Part shown: positions 26,602-35,662 of the stretch, in pieces
Position numbering within the stretch: position 1 is the first letter of the stretch
Layout of the letters: each line of letters opens with the position of its first letter
Assembly: GCA_949529445.1 (NCBI GenBank)
Contig: CATISA010000119.1
Coordinates: 1 to 38,055, forward strand
DNA: 38,055 nt
Direction of reading: 5' to 3'
Origin: Alphaproteobacteria bacterium UBA4588
GTDB taxonomy: Bacteria > Pseudomonadota > Alphaproteobacteria > Puniceispirillales > Puniceispirillaceae
Made by a program: the position numbers and the translations under genes
The notes under the pieces: model-generated
Told to the model about the DNA's origin: nothing
What the model saw: only the letters and a program-made list of their open reading frames with translations
The model's database searches: none

Positions 26602-26964
26602 CTAGGAAATTAGAGCCTTATAGGCACCTTCATCCATAAGGGCGTCTGCTGCTGACGGGTCATCAAGTTTGATTTTTACAAACCAGCCAGCCCCAAGAGG
26701 CTCTGAATTAACCTGCGCCGGGTCATCACTCAGACTATCATTGATTTCGATTATTTCGCCTGAAAGCGGGGCATAAACAGAAGAAGCTGCCTTGAAGCTC
26801 TCCACTGTTGCCATATCACCACCTGCAGTGACTGCTGTGCCGACATCGGGTAATTCAACAAACACAATATCACCCAAAGCATCTTGGGCATGGTCTGTAA
26901 TCCCCACGGTTGCGATATCTCCGTCAAGGCTAATCCATTCGTGATCTTCGGTATATTTTAGCAT
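26602..26964 (-). CDS. gcvH: Glycine cleavage system H protein
   Basis: This is the 120-residue lipoyl carrier that shuttles the aminomethyl group between GcvP, GcvT and the lipoamide dehydrogenase. The lipoylated lysine is Lys58 in [10 protein letters not shown]. The framing KYTEDHEWI and [19 protein letters not shown] are typical, and the length is slightly short of the usual 125-130. GAGGG lies before the ATG. It sits between gcvT and gcvP, with gaps of 77 and 68 bases. No gcvL is in the window, so the L protein is presumably encoded elsewhere. Confidence 0.96.
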   Translation of the reverse strand: MLKYTEDHEWISLDGDIATVGITDHAQDALGDIVFVELPDVGTAVTAGGDMATVESFKAASSVYAPLSGEIIEINDSLSDDPAQVNSEPLGAGWFVKIKLDDPSAADALMDEGAYKALIS

Positions 26965-27041
26965 TTTATATCCCTCAAAAATAATCTTGTTTTACTCATC
27001 TATCTTACCTGCTGCGCCATTGTGCCACCCCGTACTTTATA

Positions 27042-28175
27042 TCATCTGTGAAACCGATGCGGGAAAAACGGCATATCGGCCCGGCTCAACAAAATTCGCT
27101 TCCCTCTTACATCAGCAAAAAGCGGTGTGTCTGATACCGCAATATCATGTGGCAATGTCAGCATTGTAACAGGCTGTCCAACGGACGGGCCCGGCATGCC
27201 TGAGCTTATCCTGCCAATAGCGGTATCAGCCTTCTCACTCGTAAAAATTTCAGTACCGGCGCGCGGCGGAACACCTTTTGGGGCAACTGCGCCTATACGG
27301 CAAAACTCTGCACCAGCGTCACACTCAGCCAATGTTCTATCCGCGCCAATAAACCCTCCCATGCGCGCACCACCGGTGCGACGGATTTTAGGAACGGCCC
27401 AGCCAAGACTAGCAGCAACAATACTCGTTGATGAATCCATATCTTGCCCATAGAGGCATAAGCCAGCTTCAAGCCGTAAGCTATCGCGCGCAATTAAACC
27501 GGCAAAACCAACATTATCATGCGCAGATAAGGCCTTGACAAGGTCTTCGGCAACCGCATCAGGACAGCTAATCTCAAATCCATCCTCACCCGTATAGCCA
27601 GATCGCGTTGCCTCAATCTCTACCCCATTCCAGTTAAAAGAAGAGGCATCCATAAAATTCATTTTAGCCGACGCAGGGATAAGGGCGGCAAACGCCGCGC
27701 CAGCAGCTGGCCCCTGAAGGGCAATAAGAGCGCGGTGCAGACGTGTAATCGACATCTCCGTTAAATGGCCTGATATCCACGCCATATCCTGTTCAACACA
27801 GGCTGCGTTCACAACAAGCCTGACATGAGTGCCATAATTTGCCACCATCAAATCATCAAGGATGCCACCATTTTCATTTAAAAAAAGACCGTAGCGCTGC
27901 CGTCCAGCCTTCAAGTCAATCAGATTTGCAGGGATAATTGTCTCAAGCTGAGCCAAGATTGCCTTTGCAGAGCCTGTCCCATCACATAACTCAATCTGTC
28001 CCATATGAGAGACATCAAAAATAGCAGCGCTCGTTCGACATAAATGATGCTCTGCAATAGCGCCTTGCTCATAGGAAAGCGGCATATCATAGCCTGCAAA
28101 CCCACTCATTTTGGCGCCTTCGCTCAAATGAAAGGCATGAAGAGGTGTTTTGGCAAGCACAGTCTGTTCCGACAT
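27042..28175 (-). CDS. gcvT: Aminomethyltransferase, glycine cleavage T protein
   Basis: It transfers the methylene carbon from the GcvH aminomethyl-lipoyl arm to tetrahydrofolate, releasing ammonia. With the start at 28175 (MSEQTVLAKTPL) it has 377 residues. That ATG is preceded by AAGGGG at 28185-28190 (complement) with proper spacing; an in-frame ATG at 28199 lies upstream of that site and is less likely. Family landmarks are IFDVSHMGQIEL, GGILDDLMVANYG, RSGYTGEDGFEIS and LEAGLCLYGQDMD. It is the first gene of the minus-strand block and would be the target of any control of glycine breakdown. Confidence 0.95.
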   Translation of the reverse strand: MSEQTVLAKTPLHAFHLSEGAKMSGFAGYDMPLSYEQGAIAEHHLCRTSAAIFDVSHMGQIELCDGTGSAKAILAQLETIIPANLIDLKAGRQRYGLFLNENGGILDDLMVANYGTHVRLVVNAACVEQDMAWISGHLTEMSITRLHRALIALQGPAAGAAFAALIPASAKMNFMDASSFNWNGVEIEATRSGYTGEDGFEISCPDAVAEDLVKALSAHDNVGFAGLIARDSLRLEAGLCLYGQDMDSSTSIVAASLGWAVPKIRRTGGARMGGFIGADRTLAECDAGAEFCRIGAVAPKGVPPRAGTEIFTSEKADTAIGRISSGMPGPSVGQPVTMLTLPHDIAVSDTPLFADVRGKRILLSRADMPFFPHRFHR

Positions 28176-28523
28176 AATAAAACGCCCCTTTATCTGCATC
28201 GATACTATGGCTTTACATCAGCCTTAGATGAAATACTGCGGATGAATAGCAAACAGCAGAAAAGGCCGTCATCATGCCATGCTGCTGAAGAAATAATTTC
28301 ATAAAATGCCAACTGATATCAATAAATTTGTGTTGCTGTTCTGGTTTTCGCAATAAAGTTTTTCCATAGGTGGAATATTAAAATTTTTATTTTATAAATT
28401 GGTCACTTTTTGGCGGGACCCGAATAATCAACCGCTTTTTTGGGCATCACTTGAATAGCTGAGGAGATCATAGTAGTCACAGAACACAAATCTGATAGGC
28501 TTATCTGAAAAAGAGGCCTAACA
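28176..28523. other. Divergent gcvT/tsaD intergenic region
   Basis: This 348-base stretch should hold the promoters of gcvT (leftward) and tsaD (rightward). It is A/T-rich, especially 28321-28410. Small hairpins are visible: TTCCA/TGGAA at 28362-28375, and a weak GCGG/CCGC pair (28413-28416 with 28432-28435) followed by six T on the plus strand. On the minus strand, a CAGCAG/CTGCTG pair lies in the gcvT leader. I searched by eye for the conserved glycine-riboswitch core upstream of gcvT and did not see it. Nothing protein-coding is visible. Confidence 0.45.
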
Positions 28524-29630
28524 ATGCCCATTGATACGGAGCCCTGCACGTTGACTACGCCCTGCACCATTCTTGGCATTGAGAGTAGCTGTGATGAAAC
28601 AGCCGCTGCTATTGTATCGTCTGACCAAACTGTACATGCGAATATTATTGCGTCATCTGCTGAACTTCACGCTCGCCATGGCGGGGTTGTTCCTGAGATT
28701 GCGGCCCGTCAGCATCTAGACGTTATCCGGCCTGTTATCGAACAGGCTTTATCAGAAGCAGGGTGTAGCTTTGATGAAATTGATGGCATAGCGGCGACGG
28801 GTGGCCCAGGGCTGATTGGCGGCGTACTTGTCGGCACAATGAGCGCAAAGGCAATAGCAGCGGCCAGAGGGCTTCCCTATTTTGCCGTCAATCACCTCGA
28901 AGGGCACGCGCTGACTGCCCGGCTGACTGATGGGCTGGAATTTCCGTATCTGTTGCTACTTGTATCGGGCGGACATACCCAGCTTCTATGTGTCAGAGGT
29001 CCAGGTCTTTATTCTCGTTACGGCACAACAATGGATGATGCCGCTGGTGAAGCGTTTGATAAATCGGCTGCTGTACTCGGCCTTGGCTACCCTGGTGGGC
29101 CAGCTATTGAGAAAGCTGCAATTGGGGGACAGTCGGACGCCATCCAATTGCCGCGCCCCCGTCGGAATACTGCAGATTGTCATTTCTCTTTTTCTGGCCT
29201 TAAGACAGCTGTTGCGACCCGCTGGCAAGCAGCAAATGATGCCTATCAGACGGGCAAGGAGGATGCACCATCAGTTGCCGATTTCGCAGCCTCCCTTCAA
29301 CAGGCGATAGCCGACAGCCTTGTCGCCCGCACCAAACACGCACTTCACCGGTTCTATGACGAAACAGGACGCCGTCAGCTGGTTGTTGCAGGCGGCGTTG
29401 CGGCCAATCAGACGGTTCGACAGGCGCTTCATGACCTTGCCGCAGCTGAGGGTTTTAGCTTGTCTACGCCACCACTATCGCTCTGTACAGATAATGGGGC
29501 TATGATTGCATGGGTTGGCTGCGAATATTTTCAGCTGAACAGAACAAGTCCACTCACCTTCGCGCCCAGACCACGCTGGCCGCTTGATGATGATGCGCCG
29601 CCACCGCCTGGACGTGGCATTCGGATTTGA
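28524..29630 (+). CDS. tsaD: tRNA N6-adenosine threonylcarbamoyltransferase TsaD
   Basis: It transfers the threonylcarbamoyl group to adenosine 37 of ANN-decoding tRNAs, working with TsaB, TsaC and TsaE. It has 368 residues, with the ASKHA-fold opening LGIESSCDETAAAI. The metal-binding NHLEGH carries His124 and His128, with Asp323 in LCTDNGAMIAW, and VSGGHTQL is the phosphate loop. The N-terminal 15 residues before the fold are longer than usual. AGAGG at 28512-28516 supports the start. It begins a plus-strand run with gpsA and the EVE gene, and in many alphaproteobacteria it is divergent directly from hemC; here the gcv genes lie in between. Confidence 0.96.
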   Translation: MPIDTEPCTLTTPCTILGIESSCDETAAAIVSSDQTVHANIIASSAELHARHGGVVPEIAARQHLDVIRPVIEQALSEAGCSFDEIDGIAATGGPGLIGGVLVGTMSAKAIAAARGLPYFAVNHLEGHALTARLTDGLEFPYLLLLVSGGHTQLLCVRGPGLYSRYGTTMDDAAGEAFDKSAAVLGLGYPGGPAIEKAAIGGQSDAIQLPRPRRNTADCHFSFSGLKTAVATRWQAANDAYQTGKEDAPSVADFAASLQQAIADSLVARTKHALHRFYDETGRRQLVVAGGVAANQTVRQALHDLAAAEGFSLSTPPLSLCTDNGAMIAWVGCEYFQLNRTSPLTFAPRPRWPLDDDAPPPPGRGIRI

Positions 29631-29698
29631 CAGGATAAGATGGTGACCCAAGAACCTGCTACTGACCAAAGATTTGCAAATGAAATGCGAGATATAAT

Positions 29699-30682
29699 AT
29701 GAGCACACATCCCTCACTTGTCATGATGGGCGGTGGAAGTTGGGGGGCAGCCCTCGCTGACAAGCTCCGCCAGACTGATGGACAAGATTGCATTATCCTC
29801 ACCCGCTCGGCTGACACAGCCACTGCGCTGCGACGCGGTCATATTCGTCAGCTTCGCGATATTCGTCTGCGCGCACCACTGACAGCAACATCAGATATAT
29901 CCTGTTTAACTGGCGCTGATTTTATTTATCTTGCTGTACCAATATCTGGTCATGAAGACGCTCTAGCGCTTATCGATAACCATGCCGCAAAAAATGTTCC
30001 GGTTATCCTCTGCGCAAAGGGGCTGGTCCCCGATGGCGACGGTGGTGGACTGTTTTTGCCCGAATATATGGCCCAGCATTATCCAAACCGTCGATTTGCT
30101 ATCCTAACAGGCCCTTCTTTTGCTGATGAAGTTCTTCAGGACAAACCAACAGCCCTTCTTGCCGCCAGCGCTGACAACACGCTTAGTGAACAAATTTCAA
30201 CCCATTTCAGCACACCCTCATTACGCATTTATCAAGGCCATGACGTGGTAGGAGCTGCCCTTGGAGGTGCTATCAAAAACATCATTGCCATTGCTGCTGG
30301 CATTGCCGCTGGCCAGTCTCTTGGTGATAATGCCCGTGCTGGTCTTGTAACGCGCGGCTTAGCCGAAACAACCCGCCTTGCATCCCAGTTTGGCGCACAG
30401 CCAGCAACCATCATGGGACTTGCCGGTATGGGCGATCTTGTCCTGTCCTGTAGCAATCAGCATTCGCGTAACATGGCATATGGATTTGCCCTTGGCAGTG
30501 GTGCAGCTATCATTAGTCAACTTGCTGAGGGACGCTATTCAGCTGCCCGCCTGGTAAAACGTGCAGAGCAAGCCGGTATAACAATGCCGATTTGCGAAGC
30601 GGTGAATATGATTGTGAATCATGGGGCTGACATTCCCCAGACAATAGCCTGCCTGCTTGCCCGTCAGGCAGGCACTGAATAA
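29699..30682 (+). CDS. gpsA: Glycerol-3-phosphate dehydrogenase [NAD(P)+]
   Basis: It reduces dihydroxyacetone phosphate to sn-glycerol 3-phosphate for phospholipid synthesis. It has 327 residues. The nucleotide-binding GGGSWG lies at 11-16, Lys107 in CAKGL, the LTGPSFADEV motif, and the catalytic Lys193 in GAIKNIIAIAAG. The C-terminal domain carries GLAGMGDLVLSCSNQHSRN. It follows tsaD by 68 bases and precedes the EVE gene by 37 bases, all on the plus strand. The start lacks a good ribosome-binding site but gives the expected N-terminus. Confidence 0.95.
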   Translation: MSTHPSLVMMGGGSWGAALADKLRQTDGQDCIILTRSADTATALRRGHIRQLRDIRLRAPLTATSDISCLTGADFIYLAVPISGHEDALALIDNHAAKNVPVILCAKGLVPDGDGGGLFLPEYMAQHYPNRRFAILTGPSFADEVLQDKPTALLAASADNTLSEQISTHFSTPSLRIYQGHDVVGAALGGAIKNIIAIAAGIAAGQSLGDNARAGLVTRGLAETTRLASQFGAQPATIMGLAGMGDLVLSCSNQHSRNMAYGFALGSGAAIISQLAEGRYSAARLVKRAEQAGITMPICEAVNMIVNHGADIPQTIACLLARQAGTE

Positions 30683-30719
30683 CCCATGGGTAGCGCCTTG
30701 TAGGGCAGAAAGGTCTTAG

Positions 30720-31139
30720 ATGGCATATTGGCTTTTCAAATCAGAACCAAACACTTGGTCGTGGGACCAGCAAGTCCAAAAAGGCGATCAGGGCGAAGGC
30801 TGGGATGGCGTTCGCAATTATCAAGCTGCTAACAATATGAAGACGATGAGCATTGGCGATCTTGGATTCTTCTACCACTCTGTTAAGGAAAAACGGATCG
30901 TCGGAATTGTTGATGTAATTTCCCCTTACCATCCAGATCCCACCGATGCCTCTGGCCGGTTCGGAATGGTGACCATCCGGGCCATCACACCCATGGTACG
31001 GCCCGTTACTCTTGCTGAAATAAAGGCAGAGGAGTCGCTAGCTGACCTTGCTCTGGTGCGTCAAGCACGTTTATCTGTGGTGCCTGTTTCTTCAGCAGAA
31101 TGGAACTATATTTTGACAATGGGGCAGACAGCTATTTAG
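30720..31139 (+). CDS. EVE-domain protein (thymocyte nuclear protein 1 family)
   Basis: This is a single EVE domain of 139 residues. The family opening YWLFKSEPNTWSWD and the following GVRNYQAANNMKTMSIGDLGFFYHS and IVGIVDV stretches are clear. EVE domains are PUA-like folds that bind modified bases in DNA or RNA. In bacteria this small form is usually a chromosomal housekeeping neighbour of tsaD and gpsA, as here, and is not part of a defence island. Its ligand in this organism cannot be told. It converges with the LAB_N gene, with 9 bases between the stops. Confidence 0.9.
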   Translation: MAYWLFKSEPNTWSWDQQVQKGDQGEGWDGVRNYQAANNMKTMSIGDLGFFYHSVKEKRIVGIVDVISPYHPDPTDASGRFGMVTIRAITPMVRPVTLAEIKAEESLADLALVRQARLSVVPVSSAEWNYILTMGQTAI

Positions 31140-31148
31140 CCGATATCT

Positions 31149-31511
31149 TTATGTGCCCTTGCTACGGAAGATGAGATAAAGATTCCGCAAATAGATAAAC
31201 AGCCCAAGCCCTTGCCCGCAAATAATAACAGGATCTTTGCGCCAAAGGGCATAAAGTAACAAGACAAGACCGCCACCAATTGAAAAATACCAAAAGGCTA
31301 TCGGAATAACAGATTTTTTCTGTGTCTCAGATTTCAGCCACTGAATAATAAACCGCATCGCGAACAGGCCTTGGCCTGAAAACCCGATTATAATCATAAT
31401 TTGGCCCGGGTCTGTTGCTATGCTCTCTGGTAGAAACGGCAAAAGCGCGACCAATAATGATCCAATAAATAATGCTCCCTGACCAATTAGATCAGATATA
31501 ATTGACAGCAT
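31149..31511 (-). CDS. LAB_N (lipid-A-disaccharide synthase N-terminal-like) membrane protein
   Basis: This is a standalone LAB_N domain of 120 residues, with an N-terminal hydrophobic stretch and three further membrane segments. Conserved pieces are GFSGQGLFAMRFIIQWLKSE, SVIPIAFWYFSIGGGLVLLLYAL and IYLRNLYLI. The domain is found fused to some lipid-A enzymes or next to polyprenyl-phosphate glycosyltransferases, and its biochemical role is not settled. It starts one base after the stop of the GT2 gene on the same strand. Together with GT2 and the ArnT-like enzyme, it suggests a glycolipid-modification set in the inner membrane. Confidence 0.87.
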   Translation of the reverse strand: MLSIISDLIGQGALFIGSLLVALLPFLPESIATDPGQIMIIIGFSGQGLFAMRFIIQWLKSETQKKSVIPIAFWYFSIGGGLVLLLYALWRKDPVIICGQGLGLFIYLRNLYLIFRSKGT

Positions 31512-31512
31512 C

Positions 31513-32295
31513 TCAGTCCTCGTTATTTTGGGTCGTATCGGACCGCGATGTTACACCTGCTTCGGTAACACGGCCCGGATGAGCCGTTCTCTTCATAAGC
31601 CAAATGACCCCTAATATATCAGTTATTCCCACAACAAGCCTGTCAATAACACCATATTTGGATATGCCGCGTTCGCGTGCTCTATGCCCCACTGGCACCG
31701 GCAGAACAACACCCCCCTCACGCCGAACCAAAACAGGCATAAAACGGTGCATATGATCAAAGTAAGGAAGCTTCAGGAAAATATCTCTATCAACCATTTT
31801 AATGCCGCATCCTGAATCAGGATGACTGTCACCAAGCACGCTGGCGCGGATCCATTTTGCACACCGTGATGCCCGTAATTTTATCCAGCTATCTTGGCGA
31901 TTTGTGCGCACACCACCCGCCATACCCTGAGCAGGGCGCGCCTCTATCAAAGCTTGTTCTATCTGCACAAAATCAGCTGGAATATTCTGGCCGTCACCAT
32001 CCAGCACAGCAATGATGTCGCCGCGGGAGGCAAATAATCCTGACCGCAATGCTGCCGACTGTCCCGAGCGCCTCAGATGGTTCAGAACACGCAATTGGGG
32101 TATATCTGCGCCTGCTTCTGCAAGCTCACCAGCGGTATTATCTGTACTGCCATCATTGATATAAAGGATTTCAAATGAGCGCCCGACAAAAACGGCTGCT
32201 ATCTCGTTCATCAACGGACGGATATTGCCCGCTTCATTCATCACGGGCACCAAGACTGAAATTTCAACCTTTTCTGATGCATCTGTAACGCTCAT
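31513..32295 (-). CDS. GT2 family polyprenyl-phosphate glycosyltransferase (DPM1/ArnC-like)
   Basis: This GT-A fold enzyme of 260 residues should move a sugar from a nucleotide donor to undecaprenyl phosphate on the cytoplasmic face. Seen: ISVLVPVMNEAGNI at 12-25, the nucleotide contacts around DGSTDNT at 48-54, and the metal-binding DGDGQ at 99-103. The GISKYGVIDRLVVGITDILGVIW segment near the C-terminus is a membrane-associated tail of the short DPM1-like form. The two-helix anchor of ArnC or GtrB proteins is absent. It lies 114 bases after the ArnT-like gene. The donor sugar is unknown. Confidence 0.88.
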   Translation of the reverse strand: MSVTDASEKVEISVLVPVMNEAGNIRPLMNEIAAVFVGRSFEILYINDGSTDNTAGELAEAGADIPQLRVLNHLRRSGQSAALRSGLFASRGDIIAVLDGDGQNIPADFVQIEQALIEARPAQGMAGGVRTNRQDSWIKLRASRCAKWIRASVLGDSHPDSGCGIKMVDRDIFLKLPYFDHMHRFMPVLVRREGGVVLPVPVGHRARERGISKYGVIDRLVVGITDILGVIWLMKRTAHPGRVTEAGVTSRSDTTQNNED

Positions 32296-32409
32296 CTATC
32301 TGACCCTTTTTCCCGAAATCGGCTTTATCTTTAACGGTCTGATTCGGCGCCGTCAATCGACTGCACCCACATGGACAAATATGACAACCACAACCTTGCC
32401 GCTGGAATA

Positions 32410-34107
32410 CTAACGGAGTACTTGAAAGAACCGTAATGATACATCTTGACCACGCGAATGGTTAAAGCCATCAACCCGCGCGACCTCATGTATCCGAAGC
32501 GCAAGCTCATCAGCTATTTTCAGAAAATTTGGCAATGAGCCGTCCTCTACAATAACCAGCGCATCTTTGGCTTCTGCTAACAACAGCGCCGCTTCATCAG
32601 CTGTTAGCAGAAGCACATCACGTCCTAGTGCAAAAACAGCCGACGGCTCATGATATCCGGCAAGCGCAATCAAAGATGGTTTCTGTTCGAGCTGGGCAAT
32701 CGAACTGGAAATATGGGGTGCAAGATGCACACTGTCGAGATGGGCAATCACTCCGCCAATCGCCATAAAATGGAGGACAGCGCCAGCACCGAGAATAATA
32801 ACAAGGTCGCCGATTTTACGGCCGGCCCGCCACAGCCAGAGGCGCCATAAAATCAGCCCCGCTAACATAAAGACAAGCAGCACACTAACAAAGGCGCGGC
32901 CCCCCGTAATCCCGCCATATTTTATAGCAACCCAAAAGAGTGCCCCGCACAATAAGATCCCGCTAAGTGCCGCAACGATATATCCAGCGTCAATCAGCCG
33001 TGCCATTTTCTGGCCTGCAGCAGGGAGGGATCGCGTCAACGCCAGAGAGGTCAGCAGAGCCAGAGCCGGCAATAATGGCAAGATATAATGCGGCAATTTA
33101 GTTGGCACACATTCAATGACAAACCAATATCCAACAAGCCAGACGAGACAGAACTTACTGGCTTTGTCTGTGAACAAACTCTTGCCCAGTAGGGGTACAA
33201 AACAAAGAAAGGCGCTCGCCGGGAAAAACATCAAAAACATTAGTAGGAAATAAGTGCCAAATGGAGCGCCATGCGATTCCTGACCAGATTGCACCTTAGC
33301 CAGAAAATCTGCCGAAATAGCTGTTTTCAAAAAAGCGCCATCCGTCGCAATCGTTACGGCCACTCCCCAAGGTAAAGTAATAAGCCCAACGATTAAAAGG
33401 CCACGCCCCCAGCATAACCGCTTTAACCAGCTTAGATTTCTGTCTATTACGCACAAGCCGACAATAGTTACAACCAAGACAAGCGGTCCAATCGGTCCTT
33501 TGAGGAGAATGGAGGCAGATAATGCTATCCAAAAAGCACCCCAGTGAGATGCGGGCAATTTAAGCTCACTATCGCGGTAAATGCGCCAGAGCATAATTTG
33601 CTGACATAAAATAGTTGCCAGAAGTAGAGAGTCAGTTTTTGCGAGCAACGCTTCTGCTTGTAACAGCGGTCCACTCGCCAGCATAAGCCCTGCCAACAAG
33701 CCATGAAGCGGGGCCGCAGGTGAAGGAAACAAGCTTCTAGTGAAAAAATAGGTAAGCGTGAGTGTTGCCAAAAACCCAAGTAAAGACGGTAATCTGTAGG
33801 ACGCCACATCATCTATGCCGAAGAGGGCAGCTGAGCTTGCCTGTAACCAATATATGCCAGCTGGTTTCTTGGCCCTCAATTCATCCAGAAACCTAATGGT
33901 AATAACATCACCTGTTTCGACCATCTGGCGACTTGCCTGCGAGAAGCGCGCTTCATCCCTGTCGAGCATTGGCACTGTCTGGTGGGTGATAAGAACAAAC
34001 CCCGCCATAATAGCAAGAAGCAGCCATAAAGCACGACGACTCATCATAAACTGCGCAATTGCCTGATGCCAGTTAAGATTATTGTGCTTCATCCAGGGAA
34101 ATAACAT
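32410..34107 (-). CDS. ArnT-like GT83 lipid-linked sugar transferase
   Basis: This 565-residue integral membrane enzyme of the ArnT/PMT-like GT-C fold should transfer a sugar from a polyprenyl-phosphate carrier to lipid A or another envelope acceptor on the periplasmic side. About a dozen hydrophobic segments are followed by a soluble C-terminal domain of about 90 residues. After helix 1 comes the catalytic-loop motif LDRDEARF (Asp49, Asp51, Glu52), then ELRAKKPAGIYWLQ, where ArnT has its substrate lysine region. No arnA, arnB or arnD is in the window, so aminoarabinose is not assured. It heads the minus-strand trio with the GT2 and LAB_N genes. Confidence 0.85.
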   Translation of the reverse strand: MLFPWMKHNNLNWHQAIAQFMMSRRALWLLLAIMAGFVLITHQTVPMLDRDEARFSQASRQMVETGDVITIRFLDELRAKKPAGIYWLQASSAALFGIDDVASYRLPSLLGFLATLTLTYFFTRSLFPSPAAPLHGLLAGLMLASGPLLQAEALLAKTDSLLLATILCQQIMLWRIYRDSELKLPASHWGAFWIALSASILLKGPIGPLVLVVTIVGLCVIDRNLSWLKRLCWGRGLLIVGLITLPWGVAVTIATDGAFLKTAISADFLAKVQSGQESHGAPFGTYFLLMFLMFFPASAFLCFVPLLGKSLFTDKASKFCLVWLVGYWFVIECVPTKLPHYILPLLPALALLTSLALTRSLPAAGQKMARLIDAGYIVAALSGILLCGALFWVAIKYGGITGGRAFVSVLLVFMLAGLILWRLWLWRAGRKIGDLVIILGAGAVLHFMAIGGVIAHLDSVHLAPHISSSIAQLEQKPSLIALAGYHEPSAVFALGRDVLLLTADEAALLLAEAKDALVIVEDGSLPNFLKIADELALRIHEVARVDGFNHSRGQDVSLRFFQVLR

Positions 34108-34324
34108 GGATATTACTGTCCTTGACTATCGGCTGGAAACAGTGCCATGACCCAGCTTTGCTCCGGCATTATCTTTTATCTTCCTCCTTTCCTACATCAT
34201 GAGCCTGCTAGACGTAAAACCGAAATATTTATAGACTATCGCCTTAACTGATATCTGACACCCTATTTCAGTCAGACATAGACACGATTCCTAATCCCGA
34301 TACTGGCCGAAAGAGTTCACGCCT

Positions 34325-35653
34325 ATGCCCCCACCAGCGCGCCATTTGCGCTCTTCTTATCGTGACATCTGGCAGCTTTCATGGCCTGTGATGCTCTCTA
34401 ATATTTCTCTTCCTTTGGTTGGCGCTGTTGATGTTGCGATGATGGGGCACCTGAGTGATCCCGCCTATATTGGCGGTGTAGGGCTTGGGATGCTGGTTTT
34501 TAATCTGCTATATTTTGGCTTTGGTTTTCTGCGGATGGGGACCACGGGCTTTACCGCACGTGCGCGCGGCGAGGGCAATATACCTGAAGTCACATCTCTT
34601 CTTATACGCGGCCTTATGTTAGCAACTTTGTGTGGTACAGCTCTTATTATTCTTCACCCCATTCTTGTCTGGTCTGCTAGCAGATTACTGGAGGCAAGCC
34701 CTGCCGTTGAACGCCATATGGCACATTATATCTCTATCCGAATCTGGGCACTCCCTGCAGCGCTCTCCAATATCGTTCTGTTGGGGTGGTTATTCGGGAT
34801 GCAATCAATGCGGATGGGGATGGTGCAGCTCTTTATCATAAATCTCGGCAATATTGGGTTAAATATTCTATTTGTGATGGGTTTAGCACTGGGTGTGGCT
34901 GGGGTCGCCCTTGCATCGGTTATCGCCCAATGGGCCGGGTTGATAATAATGCTATACCTTATCTTTCTGCGGCGACGTCATTACCAACTTACGTCATTCC
35001 AGCTTTCCCTCAGGGTAGTTTTTACCCACCCTAGCTGGCGTGCCTTTATGACTGTTAGCCGGGATTTATGTTTACGCACTATGATGCTATGGCTCGTAGA
35101 AGCGCTTCTGCTAGGATACGCAGCCAAAACAGGCGACCTGTCTCTTGCCTCGATGCAAATTGTTCTGGTTGTTTTTGGCTTCATTGCGTTTGGTCTAGAT
35201 GGCTTTGCCCATGCCGCTGAAGCGCTTGTGGGAGATCGTTTAGGCAAACGCGACTTTGCTGATATGAAATATATTATCTGGCGCAGTACGCTGCTGGCAT
35301 TCTATAGCTCTGTTATATTATCCGCTATTCTGTTTTTTTGTCGGCTGCCCATTCTCAACATGCTGACAAGCCAGCCTGACCTGATAGATGCGACTCAGGC
35401 TATATGGATTTATATAACTTTACTGCCCCTTGTCTCTTTTCTTGCATTTCAAATGGATGGCATATTTGTTGGCGCCACAAATAGTGCTGAAATGCGAAAC
35501 GGTATGGTCTTCGCGCTTATCTCTTTCATTGCTGCGCATTATCTGTTTTCCTTTGCAGACCTTGACGCCGCTTTGACAGCCTTTATTTTCTATCTTGGGG
35601 CAAGAGGCGTTTATCTTGCTGTGCGGTTGCCTGTTTTATTCACGAACCAGTAA
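34325..35653 (+). CDS. MATE family efflux transporter (DinF-like)
   Basis: This is a multidrug and toxic compound exporter of 442 residues with about twelve hydrophobic segments. The N-terminal SWPVMLSNISLPLVGAVDVAMMGHL and the FGFLRMGTTGFTARARGEG loop are typical of the DinF branch. The later LDGFAHAAEALVGDRLGKRD matches the second half. Members use sodium or proton gradients to export organic cations or oxidised compounds. Its stop codon is part of the AAGGA ribosome-binding site of the following aminopeptidase, 9 bases away, so the two genes are co-transcribed, though no functional link is evident. The 217 bases upstream, divergent from the ArnT-like gene, contain nothing distinct. Confidence 0.9.
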   Translation: MPPPARHLRSSYRDIWQLSWPVMLSNISLPLVGAVDVAMMGHLSDPAYIGGVGLGMLVFNLLYFGFGFLRMGTTGFTARARGEGNIPEVTSLLIRGLMLATLCGTALIILHPILVWSASRLLEASPAVERHMAHYISIRIWALPAALSNIVLLGWLFGMQSMRMGMVQLFIINLGNIGLNILFVMGLALGVAGVALASVIAQWAGLIIMLYLIFLRRRHYQLTSFQLSLRVVFTHPSWRAFMTVSRDLCLRTMMLWLVEALLLGYAAKTGDLSLASMQIVLVVFGFIAFGLDGFAHAAEALVGDRLGKRDFADMKYIIWRSTLLAFYSSVILSAILFFCRLPILNMLTSQPDLIDATQAIWIYITLLPLVSFLAFQMDGIFVGATNSAEMRNGMVFALISFIAAHYLFSFADLDAALTAFIFYLGARGVYLAVRLPVLFTNQ

Positions 35654-35662
35654 GGATTCCAG

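Noticed and set aside
28413-28441. Hairpin with six T on the plus strand before tsaD
   Set aside because: The stem is only four bases and no gene precedes it, so a terminator or attenuator cannot be supported.
28200-28523. Glycine riboswitch upstream of gcvT
   Set aside because: Expected from other gcvTHP operons, but the conserved core was not visible on the minus strand by eye.
30720-31139. EVE-domain gene as a sign of a defence or modification island
   Set aside because: It sits in the common tsaD-gpsA-EVE housekeeping order and no restriction, nuclease or modification gene is nearby.
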